Source: Caldilineaceae bacterium (GTDB lineage Bacteria; Chloroflexota; Anaerolineae; Caldilineales; Caldilineaceae). Taken from it: a DNA stretch of 64,000 nt. The position numbers were made by a program, and so were the translations under genes. The notes beneath the pieces were generated by a model that saw nothing but the letters and a program-made list of their open reading frames with translations, did not search any database and had not been told where the DNA came from. Where the stretch lies: contig JACKBC010000014.1 in NCBI GenBank assembly GCA_020634755.1, positions 79,059 to 143,058 on the forward strand, in the 5' to 3' direction. This document shows positions 7,655 through 15,625 of the stretch, piece by piece; position 1 is the stretch's first letter; the number at the start of each line of letters is the position of its first letter.

Positions 7655-7699
7655 TGACAGTAGCGCTAATGTGACAGTAGCGCTAATGTGACGGTAGCC
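7655..7699. repeat. Tandem 17-bp repeats upstream of the CBS gene
   Basis: TGACAGTAGCGCTAATG occurs twice exactly (7655-7671, 7672-7688), followed by a partial third TGACGGTAGCC. The repeats end just before a candidate promoter, so they may be binding sites for a regulator. Confidence 0.65.
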
Positions 7700-7705
7700 G
7701 AGGTC

Positions 7706-7734
7706 TTGAGGTATCATTGGGCATAATATAGAAT
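7706..7734 (+). promoter_or_regulatory. Candidate promoter of the CBS-domain gene
   Basis: TTGAGG and TAGAAT are separated by 17 bases, about 25 bases before the Shine-Dalgarno GGGAGG. Confidence 0.4.
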
Positions 7735-7759
7735 AGATTACCCAGAACAGGGAGGATAT

Positions 7760-8257
7760 ATGAAAGCTAGTGAATTGATGACGTCGCCGGCGATTACGGT
7801 TAAGTCAGAGACGGCTATTCGCGAGGTGGCCGCCATCATGCGCAAAAACCAGATCAGCGGCGTACCCGTGGTGGATGCCGCGGACAAACTGTTGGGCATT
7901 GTGACCGAGATCAACCTGATTATGCGCAATGCGCCCATTATTGGCCCCAACTACATTTCTGTGCTTTCGGGGCTAATCCCGATTGAATTGGGGCAATATC
8001 GGCGTTATCGAGATCAGCTTCGACAGGTGCTGGCTACCACGGCCGGGGAGTTGATGTTCCGCGATGTGAAAACTGTTTCGCCACATACTGAGCTGGAAAC
8101 GCTGATGGAACTCATGGAGGATCCGGAAGTGACGTCTCTGCCGGTCGTGGATGGCGGCAAGGTTGTCGGGATTGTGACCCGCACCGATCTGGTGCGTCTG
8201 ATTGAGCAACTGGAGATGACATCTGAAGAACCTCCGCAGACGTCCGCAGAAGACTAA
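7760..8257 (+). CDS. CBS-domain pair protein
   Basis: The 165-residue protein is made of two CBS motifs. The first is at residues 7-55 (MTSPAITV, GVPVVDAADKLLGIVTE), the second at about 95-150 (LMFRDVKTVSPHTEL, SLPVVDGGKVVGIVTRTDL). Such stand-alone proteins bind adenine nucleotides and act as energy sensors. The linker of about 40 residues is longer than usual. GGGAGG lies 6 bases before the ATG. No fused effector domain is present. Confidence 0.88.
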   Translation: MKASELMTSPAITVKSETAIREVAAIMRKNQISGVPVVDAADKLLGIVTEINLIMRNAPIIGPNYISVLSGLIPIELGQYRRYRDQLRQVLATTAGELMFRDVKTVSPHTELETLMELMEDPEVTSLPVVDGGKVVGIVTRTDLVRLIEQLEMTSEEPPQTSAED

Positions 8258-8286
8258 GTGATATTGCCATTACGTTATGCACACTA

Positions 8287-8337
8287 GCCGCCTCGGTCTA
8301 ATCCCAAGTAGTGTTTGGGTGTACAGGGGCGGCTTTT
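8287..8337 (+). terminator. Possible intrinsic terminator
   Basis: GCCGCC (8287-8292) pairs with GGCGGC (8328-8333), followed by TTTTATT. The loop is long, so the call is moderate. Confidence 0.45.
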
Positions 8338-8649
8338 ATTGTTGGACTTGCACACGCCTAGTGTCTGTTGGCATTTTGTGATGCCTCGCGTTGAAATGCC
8401 GGTCTGCTAAGCAAAGTACGCTAAAGCGCACTAACTTATAGCCGTCTTGAGCCGGTTTCATTGCCCCCGATATTTTCAACAAGCGCGATACAACTTTTGA
8501 CCCGTCTTCAGCCTGTATGATATGATCGTGCACAGTTACTTACACGTGTCAGGTAACACGTGACAGTGATATGGCTAAGTGCACAGTCAAGCCTTCCCCA
8601 GCTCCTCAAACGCTGCAATCGAATCGTGCAAGTGGATTTTTGTTAGACT
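8338..8649. promoter_or_regulatory. Upstream region of LacI gene with near-repeat ACACGTG sites
   Basis: No gene is seen. TACACGTGTCAGGTA and AACACGTGACAGTGA follow each other at 8541-8569; each has a CACGTG core. They could be operator sites for the adjacent LacI-family gene. Confidence 0.35.
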
Positions 8650-9822
8650 ATGAAGTTACCGACGCAAGCTGATGTTGCGCGGCTGGCCGGGGTTTCCCGG
8701 GCCACCGTCTCATATGTGGTCAACGACCAGGCCGGGGGCCAGATACCCATTTCGGAAGAGACGCGCCAGCGCGTGTTGGCGGCGGTGGCTGAATTGGGCT
8801 ACGTCCCGGACTCACGCGCCCAGGCGTTGCGCTCGGGCAGCACCAAGACCATCGGCTTGATCATTCCCGACATTCAGAACCCCCACTTCTGGGAAATGGC
8901 GGCGGGTGTGGAGCAGGAAGCCAGCAAGATAGGGTATCACATTCTTCTGTCGAGCATTTCTCCCAAAAGCAGAGACGCAGAAGACGTTTTCGAGAACCTG
9001 TCATATCGGCGCATAGACGGGCTGATCATGGTGCCGAGCTTTATATACCAATCCCAAAAAGCCCAGAAAACGCTGGCGGATTTGCTCCGGCAGCGTATCC
9101 CCATTGTGGGGATGATGTCCAATCTCAGCCAAATTAACCTGGATATTGATCGAGTGGTGTCCGATTACCGTGATGCTACATTGGAGATCATGACGCACCT
9201 GCTCGATTTGCAGCACCGGCGCATTGGCTTTATCTATGGCATCGCCGTTCCCAATTTGGGTGAAGACCGTTTGTCTGCTTATCGGGAAAGTCTGCAATCC
9301 GCCAACCTGCGGGTTGATCCGGAGCTGATCGCCTCGTGTGGGCCAACGATGGAAGATAGTTACCAAGCGACGCTGCGCTTGCTGCAGCTCCCCGACCGAC
9401 CCACGGCCCTGTTGGTGATCAATGACCTGCTGGCCGTTGGCGCGTTGCGCGCCATCAGCGATCGCAATCTGCGGGTGCCGCACGATATATCGCTCTTTGG
9501 CTATGATGACATTCCGCTGGCCCAGTATATGGTCCCCCGGCTGAGCACCACGCGATTGACCAGCCCCAATTGCCGCGCTTCATCGGCGCTGAGCTTGCGG
9601 TCGTTGAGCACCATCTCCATAGCCACGGCTTTGCCCACGGCGCGGGTCAGACGCTGGGTGCCGCCCGCGCCGGGAATAATGCCCAGGTTGATTTCGGGCT
9701 GGCCAAACTTGGCCGTCTCTGACGCCACGATCATGTCACACGCCATGGCCAGTTCGCAGCCGCCGCCCAGGCACCATCCGCTAACCGCCGCAATAATTGG
9801 CTTGGCAATGGCGGTCAGCTGA
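8650..9822 (+). CDS. LacI-family regulator, 3' truncated and fused to antisense sequence
   Basis: Residues 1-55 hold a LacI helix-turn-helix (ADVARLAGVSRATVSYVVN) and hinge, followed by a periplasmic-binding-like sensor domain (TKTIGLIIPDIQNPHF, LLVINDLLAVGALRA, ISLFGYDDIPLAQYM). Family-like sequence stops near residue 304 (PRLSTTRL). The last 85 or so residues are low-complexity because the frame runs antisense through an enoyl-CoA hydratase gene. A normal LacI would continue for roughly 30-40 residues of its own. The DNA reader head is intact, but the sensor fold is probably damaged unless the junction is an assembly error. Confidence 0.8.
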   Translation: MKLPTQADVARLAGVSRATVSYVVNDQAGGQIPISEETRQRVLAAVAELGYVPDSRAQALRSGSTKTIGLIIPDIQNPHFWEMAAGVEQEASKIGYHILLSSISPKSRDAEDVFENLSYRRIDGLIMVPSFIYQSQKAQKTLADLLRQRIPIVGMMSNLSQINLDIDRVVSDYRDATLEIMTHLLDLQHRRIGFIYGIAVPNLGEDRLSAYRESLQSANLRVDPELIASCGPTMEDSYQATLRLLQLPDRPTALLVINDLLAVGALRAISDRNLRVPHDISLFGYDDIPLAQYMVPRLSTTRLTSPNCRASSALSLRSLSTISIATALPTARVRRWVPPAPGIMPRLISGWPNLAVSDATIMSHAMASSQPPPRHHPLTAAIIGLAMAVS

Positions 9823-10088
9823 TCCCAATAATAGATAAAAGGATCGTTTATGATCTGGACTACGCTGGCTTGCGCCATTTGCTTGATGTCAGCGCCGGCG
9901 GCAAATGCCTTTTCGCTACCGGTGATGACCATGCAGCCCACGCCTTCACTGGCGTCAAATGCACGCAGCGCCTCCATCAATTCGGCCATGAGGCTGCTGT
10001 TGAGGGCGTTGAGCGCCTGGGGACGGTTGAGTTGCACTATGCCGATGCGGTCTTCTTGACGCACCAGGATGTTTTCGTATTCTGCCAT
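9501..10088 (-). CDS. Enoyl-CoA hydratase/isomerase, C-terminally truncated
   Basis: From MAEYENILVRQEDRIG the protein follows crotonase-fold landmarks: AFAAGADIKQM (oxyanion hole), GWCLGGGCELAMACD, and GQPEINLGIIPGAGGTQRL with the catalytic Glu. After LGLVNRVV near residue 180 it ends in a foreign tail antisense to the LacI gene. The family is usually about 255-265 residues, so some 60 C-terminal residues used for trimer contacts are missing. The start at 10088 fits the family better than upstream codons. Confidence 0.8.
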   Translation of the reverse strand: MAEYENILVRQEDRIGIVQLNRPQALNALNSSLMAELMEALRAFDASEGVGCMVITGSEKAFAAGADIKQMAQASVVQIINDPFIYYWDQLTAIAKPIIAAVSGWCLGGGCELAMACDMIVASETAKFGQPEINLGIIPGAGGTQRLTRAVGKAVAMEMVLNDRKLSADEARQLGLVNRVVLSRGTIYWASGMSS

Positions 10089-10315
10089 GTTGGGTATTTC
10101 CCTGCTCGTGTATATACATTGCGGATTCACAAAGCCCATGACGGATAGGCTATGGCTGTAAAAGAAATTTCTATGTTGTGCGGTCTGCTACGTGAGGAGC
10201 AACCACCCGCGGCGGCAAACCAGGCGCCACCGGGATTGACCACAAAGATGCGATTTTCCCACAGTATATGATCTTGTCTCGTCGACCAGTGATGGGAAAA
10301 GTAGAGATCCTCACC

Positions 10316-11572
10316 CTACGTGCGCGCCATCTCGGTGCGCACAATGGCAATGAGATCGTCAATGGTGTTGATTTTATGGCGCTCCAGCAGCCAGCGAGCG
10401 CCAATGCGAATGGCTTTACGCTCGGCAATGGCGCGCTTCGCTGTATTTTCAATGCTGGAAATATCCCACACGCTGACCACACCGATCATGCGGCGCAGGA
10501 ATTTGCAGCCGCCAAAGCCAGCCGTATCGCGCAGGATTTCCAGGATATATTGGCGGCGGAAATCGGCAAAGGCGTCTTGACCGCCGGGCCAATCCCAATA
10601 AGCATTGGGGGCTAGCTCGCCGCGGTTGTTGTCCTGCCAGAGCGCATCAAACTTAGCGGCGAATTGGGTCCACACATCCAGCACCATTTGCAGCAGATAT
10701 TCCTGATAGGCGGCGCGCACATCCGCATCATCGGTGTGGCCGTAGTGGGATAGACAGGCGAGAATCAAATTCTCCAGCAGCGCGCCCACATCAAAGCCCA
10801 TGGGGCCACAGAAGGCAAATTCGGAGTCGATGACGCGGGTGTCGGCGGGGTTGAGCATAATGCTGCCCGTATGCAGGTCACTGTGGATCAGCGCCTGGGC
10901 GTGGGTCATGTAGCGCGCTTTCATCTGCGCCGCCGCCACCTTGAGCGCACCGTTGGCACGCACGCGCCGCACCTCGTCATCCACCAGCGGGTTCCACTGG
11001 TTTTCGGGTGACTCCATGAGCGGATTGGTAAAGACAAAATCCTCTTGAATCTTGCAGAGGTGCGGGTTGATAAAGCGGGCTTGCAGCTCCTTTTTCTCCA
11101 GCCCGGTCAGATACATATCCGAGGTAAAAAAGAGGGTGTTGGCCATAAAGGTGGAGATGTGGTCGGCAAAGTGGGGCAACTGCTGCCGCTCGACCAGCGC
11201 CTTGCGCATAATCAGGTGCTGGCTCAGGTACTCCATGGCGACCAGCGACATTTCGTCGTCATAATCGTAAATCGCCGGCGCCAGACCGGGCGTATACTGA
11301 TTGTAAAGACGCAACGATTCGGTCTCGTAGCGGATGCGTTCGCGCGTCAGCTTCCAATCCTCACCCAGCACGCGCAGATAGGGCAGCGCTTGCTTTATGA
11401 CGATGCCCTGCCCGGGCTGGGCTTTGCTCTCCAAAATGTAGACGGTGTTCAGGTTGCCATCACCCACTTCTTTGGCGGTTAATTCGCCCAGATTGGCCAG
11501 TTGATCTGACAGGGAGGGCCGGGTCTTGATGTAGTCAAGAATGGTTTGTTCGTTTAGTTCTTGATAGGCCAT
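10316..11572 (-). CDS. mtnK: S-methyl-5-thioribose kinase
   Basis: The 418-residue protein has the aminoglycoside-kinase fold and MtnK-specific signatures: GDGNLNTVYIL near residue 38, ALIHSDLHTGSIM near 230, and VIDSEFAFCGPMGFDVGALL as the metal-binding block. MtnK phosphorylates methylthioribose in methionine salvage. The next enzyme, MtnA, is not in the window. The gene follows two CUT2 sugar importers on the same strand, suggesting one of them could carry methylthioribose or a related pentose. Confidence 0.9.
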   Translation of the reverse strand: MAYQELNEQTILDYIKTRPSLSDQLANLGELTAKEVGDGNLNTVYILESKAQPGQGIVIKQALPYLRVLGEDWKLTRERIRYETESLRLYNQYTPGLAPAIYDYDDEMSLVAMEYLSQHLIMRKALVERQQLPHFADHISTFMANTLFFTSDMYLTGLEKKELQARFINPHLCKIQEDFVFTNPLMESPENQWNPLVDDEVRRVRANGALKVAAAQMKARYMTHAQALIHSDLHTGSIMLNPADTRVIDSEFAFCGPMGFDVGALLENLILACLSHYGHTDDADVRAAYQEYLLQMVLDVWTQFAAKFDALWQDNNRGELAPNAYWDWPGGQDAFADFRRQYILEILRDTAGFGGCKFLRRMIGVVSVWDISSIENTAKRAIAERKAIRIGARWLLERHKINTIDDLIAIVRTEMART

Positions 11573-11887
11573 TGTCTGTACTGTGATTATGGTGATTGTA
11601 TGATTGCTATGATTCGGTTTGCACTCTGGGCTCCAAAAAAATTATAGCCCATCCTCAAATCATTGTCTGTACTATGATTCATATGATTTTGTGAGAGCTA
11701 TGATTGTGTGCCCTGGCCTGCATGAAAAATCATAGCCCATCATCAAATCACTTACATCATAGTATAGATTGCCCACCGCCCGCACTATGATTATTGTGAT
11801 TGTATGAGTGCAATGATTCTGTCTGTGTCCTGCCGCCAAAAAAATCATAGCCCATCATCAAATCACTTACATCATAGTATCAACCTT
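11573..11887. repeat. Three tandem copies of an AT-rich hairpin repeat
   Basis: Units begin near 11573, 11663 and 11776 with CTATGATTATTGTGATTG-like sequence and close with AATCATAGCCCATCATCAAAT. CTATGATT and AATCATAG are complementary, so each unit can fold. The end segment at 11724-11764 recurs almost exactly at 11840-11880. No gene is present. Confidence 0.7.
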
Positions 11888-12946
11888 CTACTGCGCGCCA
11901 CGGTCGCGCAGACGCAGCGCGTAAATATTGATGATGAGCGCAATGAGCAGAATGATACCACGCACCCAGAGGCGCACATAAATGTCAAGCTGAAGCTGGT
12001 TGAGACCGTTGCTCAACACGCCAAAGATCAGCAGACCGACGAGCGTATTCTTGACGCCGCCCTCGCCGCCAAAGAGGCTGGTGCCGCCCAGCACCACGGC
12101 GCTGATGCTGTCCAGCAGCATATCTTCCAACCCATAGCCCTGTGCGCTGCCCAAACGCCCGGTGTTGAGCATCCCGGCCACGCCTGCCGAAAAGGCCGAG
12201 ATGGTGAGGCAGGCGGCCACAATGCGCTGGGTGTTGATGCCGCTGAGGCGGGCGGCTTCGCGGTTGCTGCCGGTCATGTAGACGTAGCGGCCAAACTTGG
12301 TGTAGGTGAGCACAAAGTGGCCGATGATCAGCGCGCTGGCGCCCACCAGAATCACCACGGGCAAGCGGAACGGTTCGGCTTCACCAATATATTCGCCCCC
12401 CAAAAAGGAGAGCATGGGGGCCAATGTGTATACAATTTGCCCCTTGGTAAAATATTGACCCAGCCCGGTGGCAATCTGCATAACGGCCAGCGTAGCCATA
12501 AACGAAGGCAGACCAATGCGCGTGGTACTCCAGCCGTTGAGCAGGCCCAGGGCGGCGGCAAAAACGCCGCCCACCAGTACGGCAAATAGGCCACCGGCAA
12601 ATTCCCAGCCGCCGCCGATGTAGAGACTTTCGCTAATGCGTAGCCCTTCGCCAAAGAGCGCCGCCGCCACCACGCCGGTCATGGTAGCTACGGCGGCAAT
12701 GCTCAGATCGATTTCGCCGCAGAGCAGCACAAAGGTGATGCCGGTGGAGACCACGGCCAGCGTGGAGACTTGGGCCAAAATATTGCGCAGATTGACTAGG
12801 CGCAAAAAGCTGTCGGTGGTGACGCTGAAAAAGATGAGCAGCACCATCAGCGTGAGGAAAGGAGCCAGGTCGCGAGCGCGTTGACGCAGCCAGTTGGCCA
12901 GGTCGCCGCGCGTTTCAGATTGGGTTGCAGTTAGAGTTTCGCTCAT
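11888..12946 (-). CDS. CUT2-type sugar ABC transporter permease
   Basis: The protein of about 352 residues has eight or more hydrophobic segments and the RbsC-like pattern LRNILAQVSTLAVVSTGITFVLLCGEIDLSIA near the start. NILTQVS-type and GEIDLSVG-type motifs define this permease family (BPD_transp_2). The start MSETLTATQ at 12946 is chosen over an upstream ATG at 12979. It pairs with the ATPase encoded just upstream at 13072-14586. The substrate is probably a pentose or related sugar. Confidence 0.88.
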   Translation of the reverse strand: MSETLTATQSETRGDLANWLRQRARDLAPFLTLMVLLIFFSVTTDSFLRLVNLRNILAQVSTLAVVSTGITFVLLCGEIDLSIAAVATMTGVVAAALFGEGLRISESLYIGGGWEFAGGLFAVLVGGVFAAALGLLNGWSTTRIGLPSFMATLAVMQIATGLGQYFTKGQIVYTLAPMLSFLGGEYIGEAEPFRLPVVILVGASALIIGHFVLTYTKFGRYVYMTGSNREAARLSGINTQRIVAACLTISAFSAGVAGMLNTGRLGSAQGYGLEDMLLDSISAVVLGGTSLFGGEGGVKNTLVGLLIFGVLSNGLNQLQLDIYVRLWVRGIILLIALIINIYALRLRDRGAQ

Positions 12947-12971
12947 GGTGATCGTTTCTTTTTTGGAACCG

Positions 12972-13070
12972 GTCAGCATTTCAGCTAGTCAGCGATCAGC
13001 TGACAGGTACATAGTGCCGTGCTGAAGTGCTGAACACTGAAATGCTGATCGGCTGACACGCTGACTAGCT
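12972..13070. repeat. Palindromic repeat between ABC genes
   Basis: Left arm phrases (GTCAGCATTTCAGC, CTAGTCAGC, GATCAGCTGAC) reappear inverted on the right (GCTGAAGTGCTGA, GAAATGCTGATC, GCTGACTAG). Confidence 0.6.
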
Positions 13071-13071
13071 C

Positions 13072-14586
13072 CTACGCATTGCGCATCAGGTTTTCTTTGG
13101 TTAGTTCTGCGCCGGTCAATTCAGCGGTGATCTGGCCACGGCGCATGACCAGGCTGCGGTTGGCGATCTGGACAATCGTCTCCGGCTCGGTGGTGATGAG
13201 CAGGATGGCCACGCCCTGGGTACGCAGATCCTGTACAATCGAGAGCACTTCGTCCTTGGCGCCTACGTCCATACCGCGCGTCGGCTCGTTGAGAATCAGC
13301 ACTTTGGGCTGCTGGGTAAGCCATTTGGCCAGCACCACCTTTTGTTGATTGCCGCCCGAGAGCGCGCCGGCGTTGAGCATGGGGCGCGGCGGCCGCACGC
13401 CCACGGCCGCGATCTGCGTTTGGGCAATTTCTACTTCGCGACGCTGGCGCAGCAGACCGGGCGCCAGTTTGCCCAAATGCGCCAGCGTAATATTCTTAAA
13501 GATCTCTTGGGTCAGCATCAGGCTGTCGCGCCGATTTTCGGGCACATAGGCAATGCCGACATTGCGCGCCGCGCTGGTATTGGCCAGCTTGAGCGGCGCT
13601 GCGTCCAGCGCCAGGCTGCCACTGCTGGGCTGTTCCGCACCAAAGAGACAGCGTGCCAGTTGGATCTGTCCGGCGCCCATAAAGCCAAAGATGCCCAGAA
13701 TCTCGCCGGCGTGCAGCGTAAAATCCACATTGGCAAAGGCGCTGCCCTGGCTCAGATTGGTGACGGTCAGCATCGGTTTGCCGGTTTCATGGGACACATG
13801 GGACGCCACGCTCTCTTCAGCTTCGTACATCTGCTGCAAAATTTTGGCGTCGCTGCCAATCATCAATTCGACCAGCGTATGTTTGTCTGCTTGGCTGGTG
13901 GGCAGCGTGGCCACTTTGTGGCTATTCTTTAGCACGGTGATGCGGTCGGTCACCTCCAGCACGTCTTCGAGAAAATGGGAGATAAAGATGAGCGTCTTGC
14001 CTTGCGCCTTGAGGCGGGCAATAAATTCGAAGAGGCGGCGCGTCTCTGGCGTGGAGAGGGCCGAGGTCGGTTCATCCAGAATAATAATGGTGGCGCCGCT
14101 AAAGATGACGCGCGCAATCTCCACAAGCTGCTGCGAACCGACCGACAGTTCACCCATGCGGCTGGTCACATCAATGTCGAGCCCCAACTCTTGCAGCAAG
14201 CTCTGTGCTTCTCGGTTCATCTGTCGCCACTGCAAAATGCCGCCTTTGGTGGGCGGCTGGCGGCTAAAGAGATTCTCGGCTACGGTCAAATGCTGAAAGG
14301 TGCTCAACTCTTGATAGACCATGCCAATACCCTGCGCCTGGGCGTCGGCGGGTGAGGCAAAGCGCACCGGCTCGCCGCGCAGAATCAGCTCGCCCGTGTA
14401 GTCATCAAAGACGCCGGCCAGCAGCTTCATCATCGTGCTTTTGCCGGCGCCATTTTCGCCCACCAGCCCGTGCACCTCGCCGGGCAGCAGATCAAACTCA
14501 ACATCGGTTAGCGCCAAGGCGCCGCCATAGCGTTTGGAGATGTTGCGCAGTTCAAGAACGGGGGATGTCGATTGTGGCTGAGACAT
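13072..14586 (-). CDS. CUT2-type sugar ABC transporter ATPase (duplicated)
   Basis: The 504-residue protein has two ABC domains as in RbsA/MglA. The N-terminal domain has Walker A GENGAGKST, signature LSVGSQQLVEIAR and Walker B IIILDEPTSAL. The C-terminal domain has a degenerate Walker A (GFMGAGQIQLAR), signature LSGGNQQKVVLAKW and LILNEPTRGMD. A weak second ATP site is normal for this family. Its start is seven bases after the stop of the upstream permease gene (14593-15597), so all four transport genes are probably one operon. Confidence 0.92.
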   Translation of the reverse strand: MSQPQSTSPVLELRNISKRYGGALALTDVEFDLLPGEVHGLVGENGAGKSTMMKLLAGVFDDYTGELILRGEPVRFASPADAQAQGIGMVYQELSTFQHLTVAENLFSRQPPTKGGILQWRQMNREAQSLLQELGLDIDVTSRMGELSVGSQQLVEIARVIFSGATIIILDEPTSALSTPETRRLFEFIARLKAQGKTLIFISHFLEDVLEVTDRITVLKNSHKVATLPTSQADKHTLVELMIGSDAKILQQMYEAEESVASHVSHETGKPMLTVTNLSQGSAFANVDFTLHAGEILGIFGFMGAGQIQLARCLFGAEQPSSGSLALDAAPLKLANTSAARNVGIAYVPENRRDSLMLTQEIFKNITLAHLGKLAPGLLRQRREVEIAQTQIAAVGVRPPRPMLNAGALSGGNQQKVVLAKWLTQQPKVLILNEPTRGMDVGAKDEVLSIVQDLRTQGVAILLITTEPETIVQIANRSLVMRRGQITAELTGAELTKENLMRNA

Positions 14587-14592
14587 AGCGTA

Positions 14593-15597
14593 TCAATTCT
14601 GCTTGCGACGTGAATAATCAAAGGTAATAGCGGCCAGCAGCACCAGGCCGATCACAATTTTGTGCCAATAGGGGTTAATGTTGAGCATGACCATTAGGTT
14701 TTGCAGCACGCCAATTAGCGCTGACCCGACTAGGATACCTGGCACCGTGCCTTGCCCACCCATGAGGCTCAAGCCGCCCAAAATGCAGGCCGTGATGGCC
14801 AACAGCTCAAAACCTTCGCCTGTGGCCGGGTGGCCCAAGCTCAAGCGGCCGGCCTGAATCACGCCGACCAGACTGGCGCACACCACAGAAATGACGTAGC
14901 AAAGCACCACACGGGCGTTGATGTTGACGCCGGAGAGACGTGTCGCTTCAATGTTGCCACCCACGGCGTAAATTTGGCGTCCGATGTAGGTATAGCGTAG
15001 CAGGTAATGGGCAAAAATGGCAACAACGACACAAAGGATAACGGGGATTGGAATGAGACCAAAGAGATAGCCCTGCCCCAAATAGGTATATTCGTCGGGC
15101 AGACCGGTAATTGGAATGCCGTTGGTGATCACCAAAATTCCGCCACGCGCCACCCCCAATGTCACCAGTGTGATGAGAAACCCATGCATGTTCAAACGGG
15201 TAACAAATAGGCCGTGAATCCACCCAATGACCACCCCCACCAGCAGGGCCAGCAAAATACTGGGGAAAATGGGCATGCCCCAATTCATAATAAAGAAGGC
15301 GGAAAGCACACCTCCCAACCCAACAATCGACCCAATGGAGAGATCGATGCCGGCAGTAATAATGGGAAAGGCTACGCCGATAGCCGCAATGGCTAATATG
15401 GCTGTGTCGCGCGTAATAATCTTCAAATTTTCCACGCCCATAATGCGTGGATTTATGAGCGCACCGCCAATCAACAAAACAATTACCACAATAAAAATAA
15501 CAAATTCAGATACCTTTAATAAATTGCGCAGTGAATCCATGCGTATCTGTGCCGACGAGCGGGCTGCTGCCGTAGATTTTGAGGCAACTTCATTCAT
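14593..15597 (-). CDS. CUT2-type sugar ABC transporter permease
   Basis: The 334-residue protein starts at MNEVASKSTAAARSS with AAGGA eight bases upstream. It shows the RbsC-family phrases ITRDTAILAIAAIGVAFPIITAGIDLSIG and NINARVVLCYVISVVCASLVG, with about ten membrane segments. It belongs with the ATPase encoded just upstream (15626-17140) and the lipoprotein at 17316-18503. Confidence 0.9.
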   Translation of the reverse strand: MNEVASKSTAAARSSAQIRMDSLRNLLKVSEFVIFIVVIVLLIGGALINPRIMGVENLKIITRDTAILAIAAIGVAFPIITAGIDLSIGSIVGLGGVLSAFFIMNWGMPIFPSILLALLVGVVIGWIHGLFVTRLNMHGFLITLVTLGVARGGILVITNGIPITGLPDEYTYLGQGYLFGLIPIPVILCVVVAIFAHYLLRYTYIGRQIYAVGGNIEATRLSGVNINARVVLCYVISVVCASLVGVIQAGRLSLGHPATGEGFELLAITACILGGLSLMGGQGTVPGILVGSALIGVLQNLMVMLNINPYWHKIVIGLVLLAAITFDYSRRKQN

Positions 15598-15625
15598 AGC
15601 GTATCCTTCAAAATAGGCGGTTTCT

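Noticed and set aside
11804..12589. Long open frame on the plus strand
   Set aside because: It is antisense to the ABC permease gene, rich in His/Gln as expected of antisense frames, and has no domain features.
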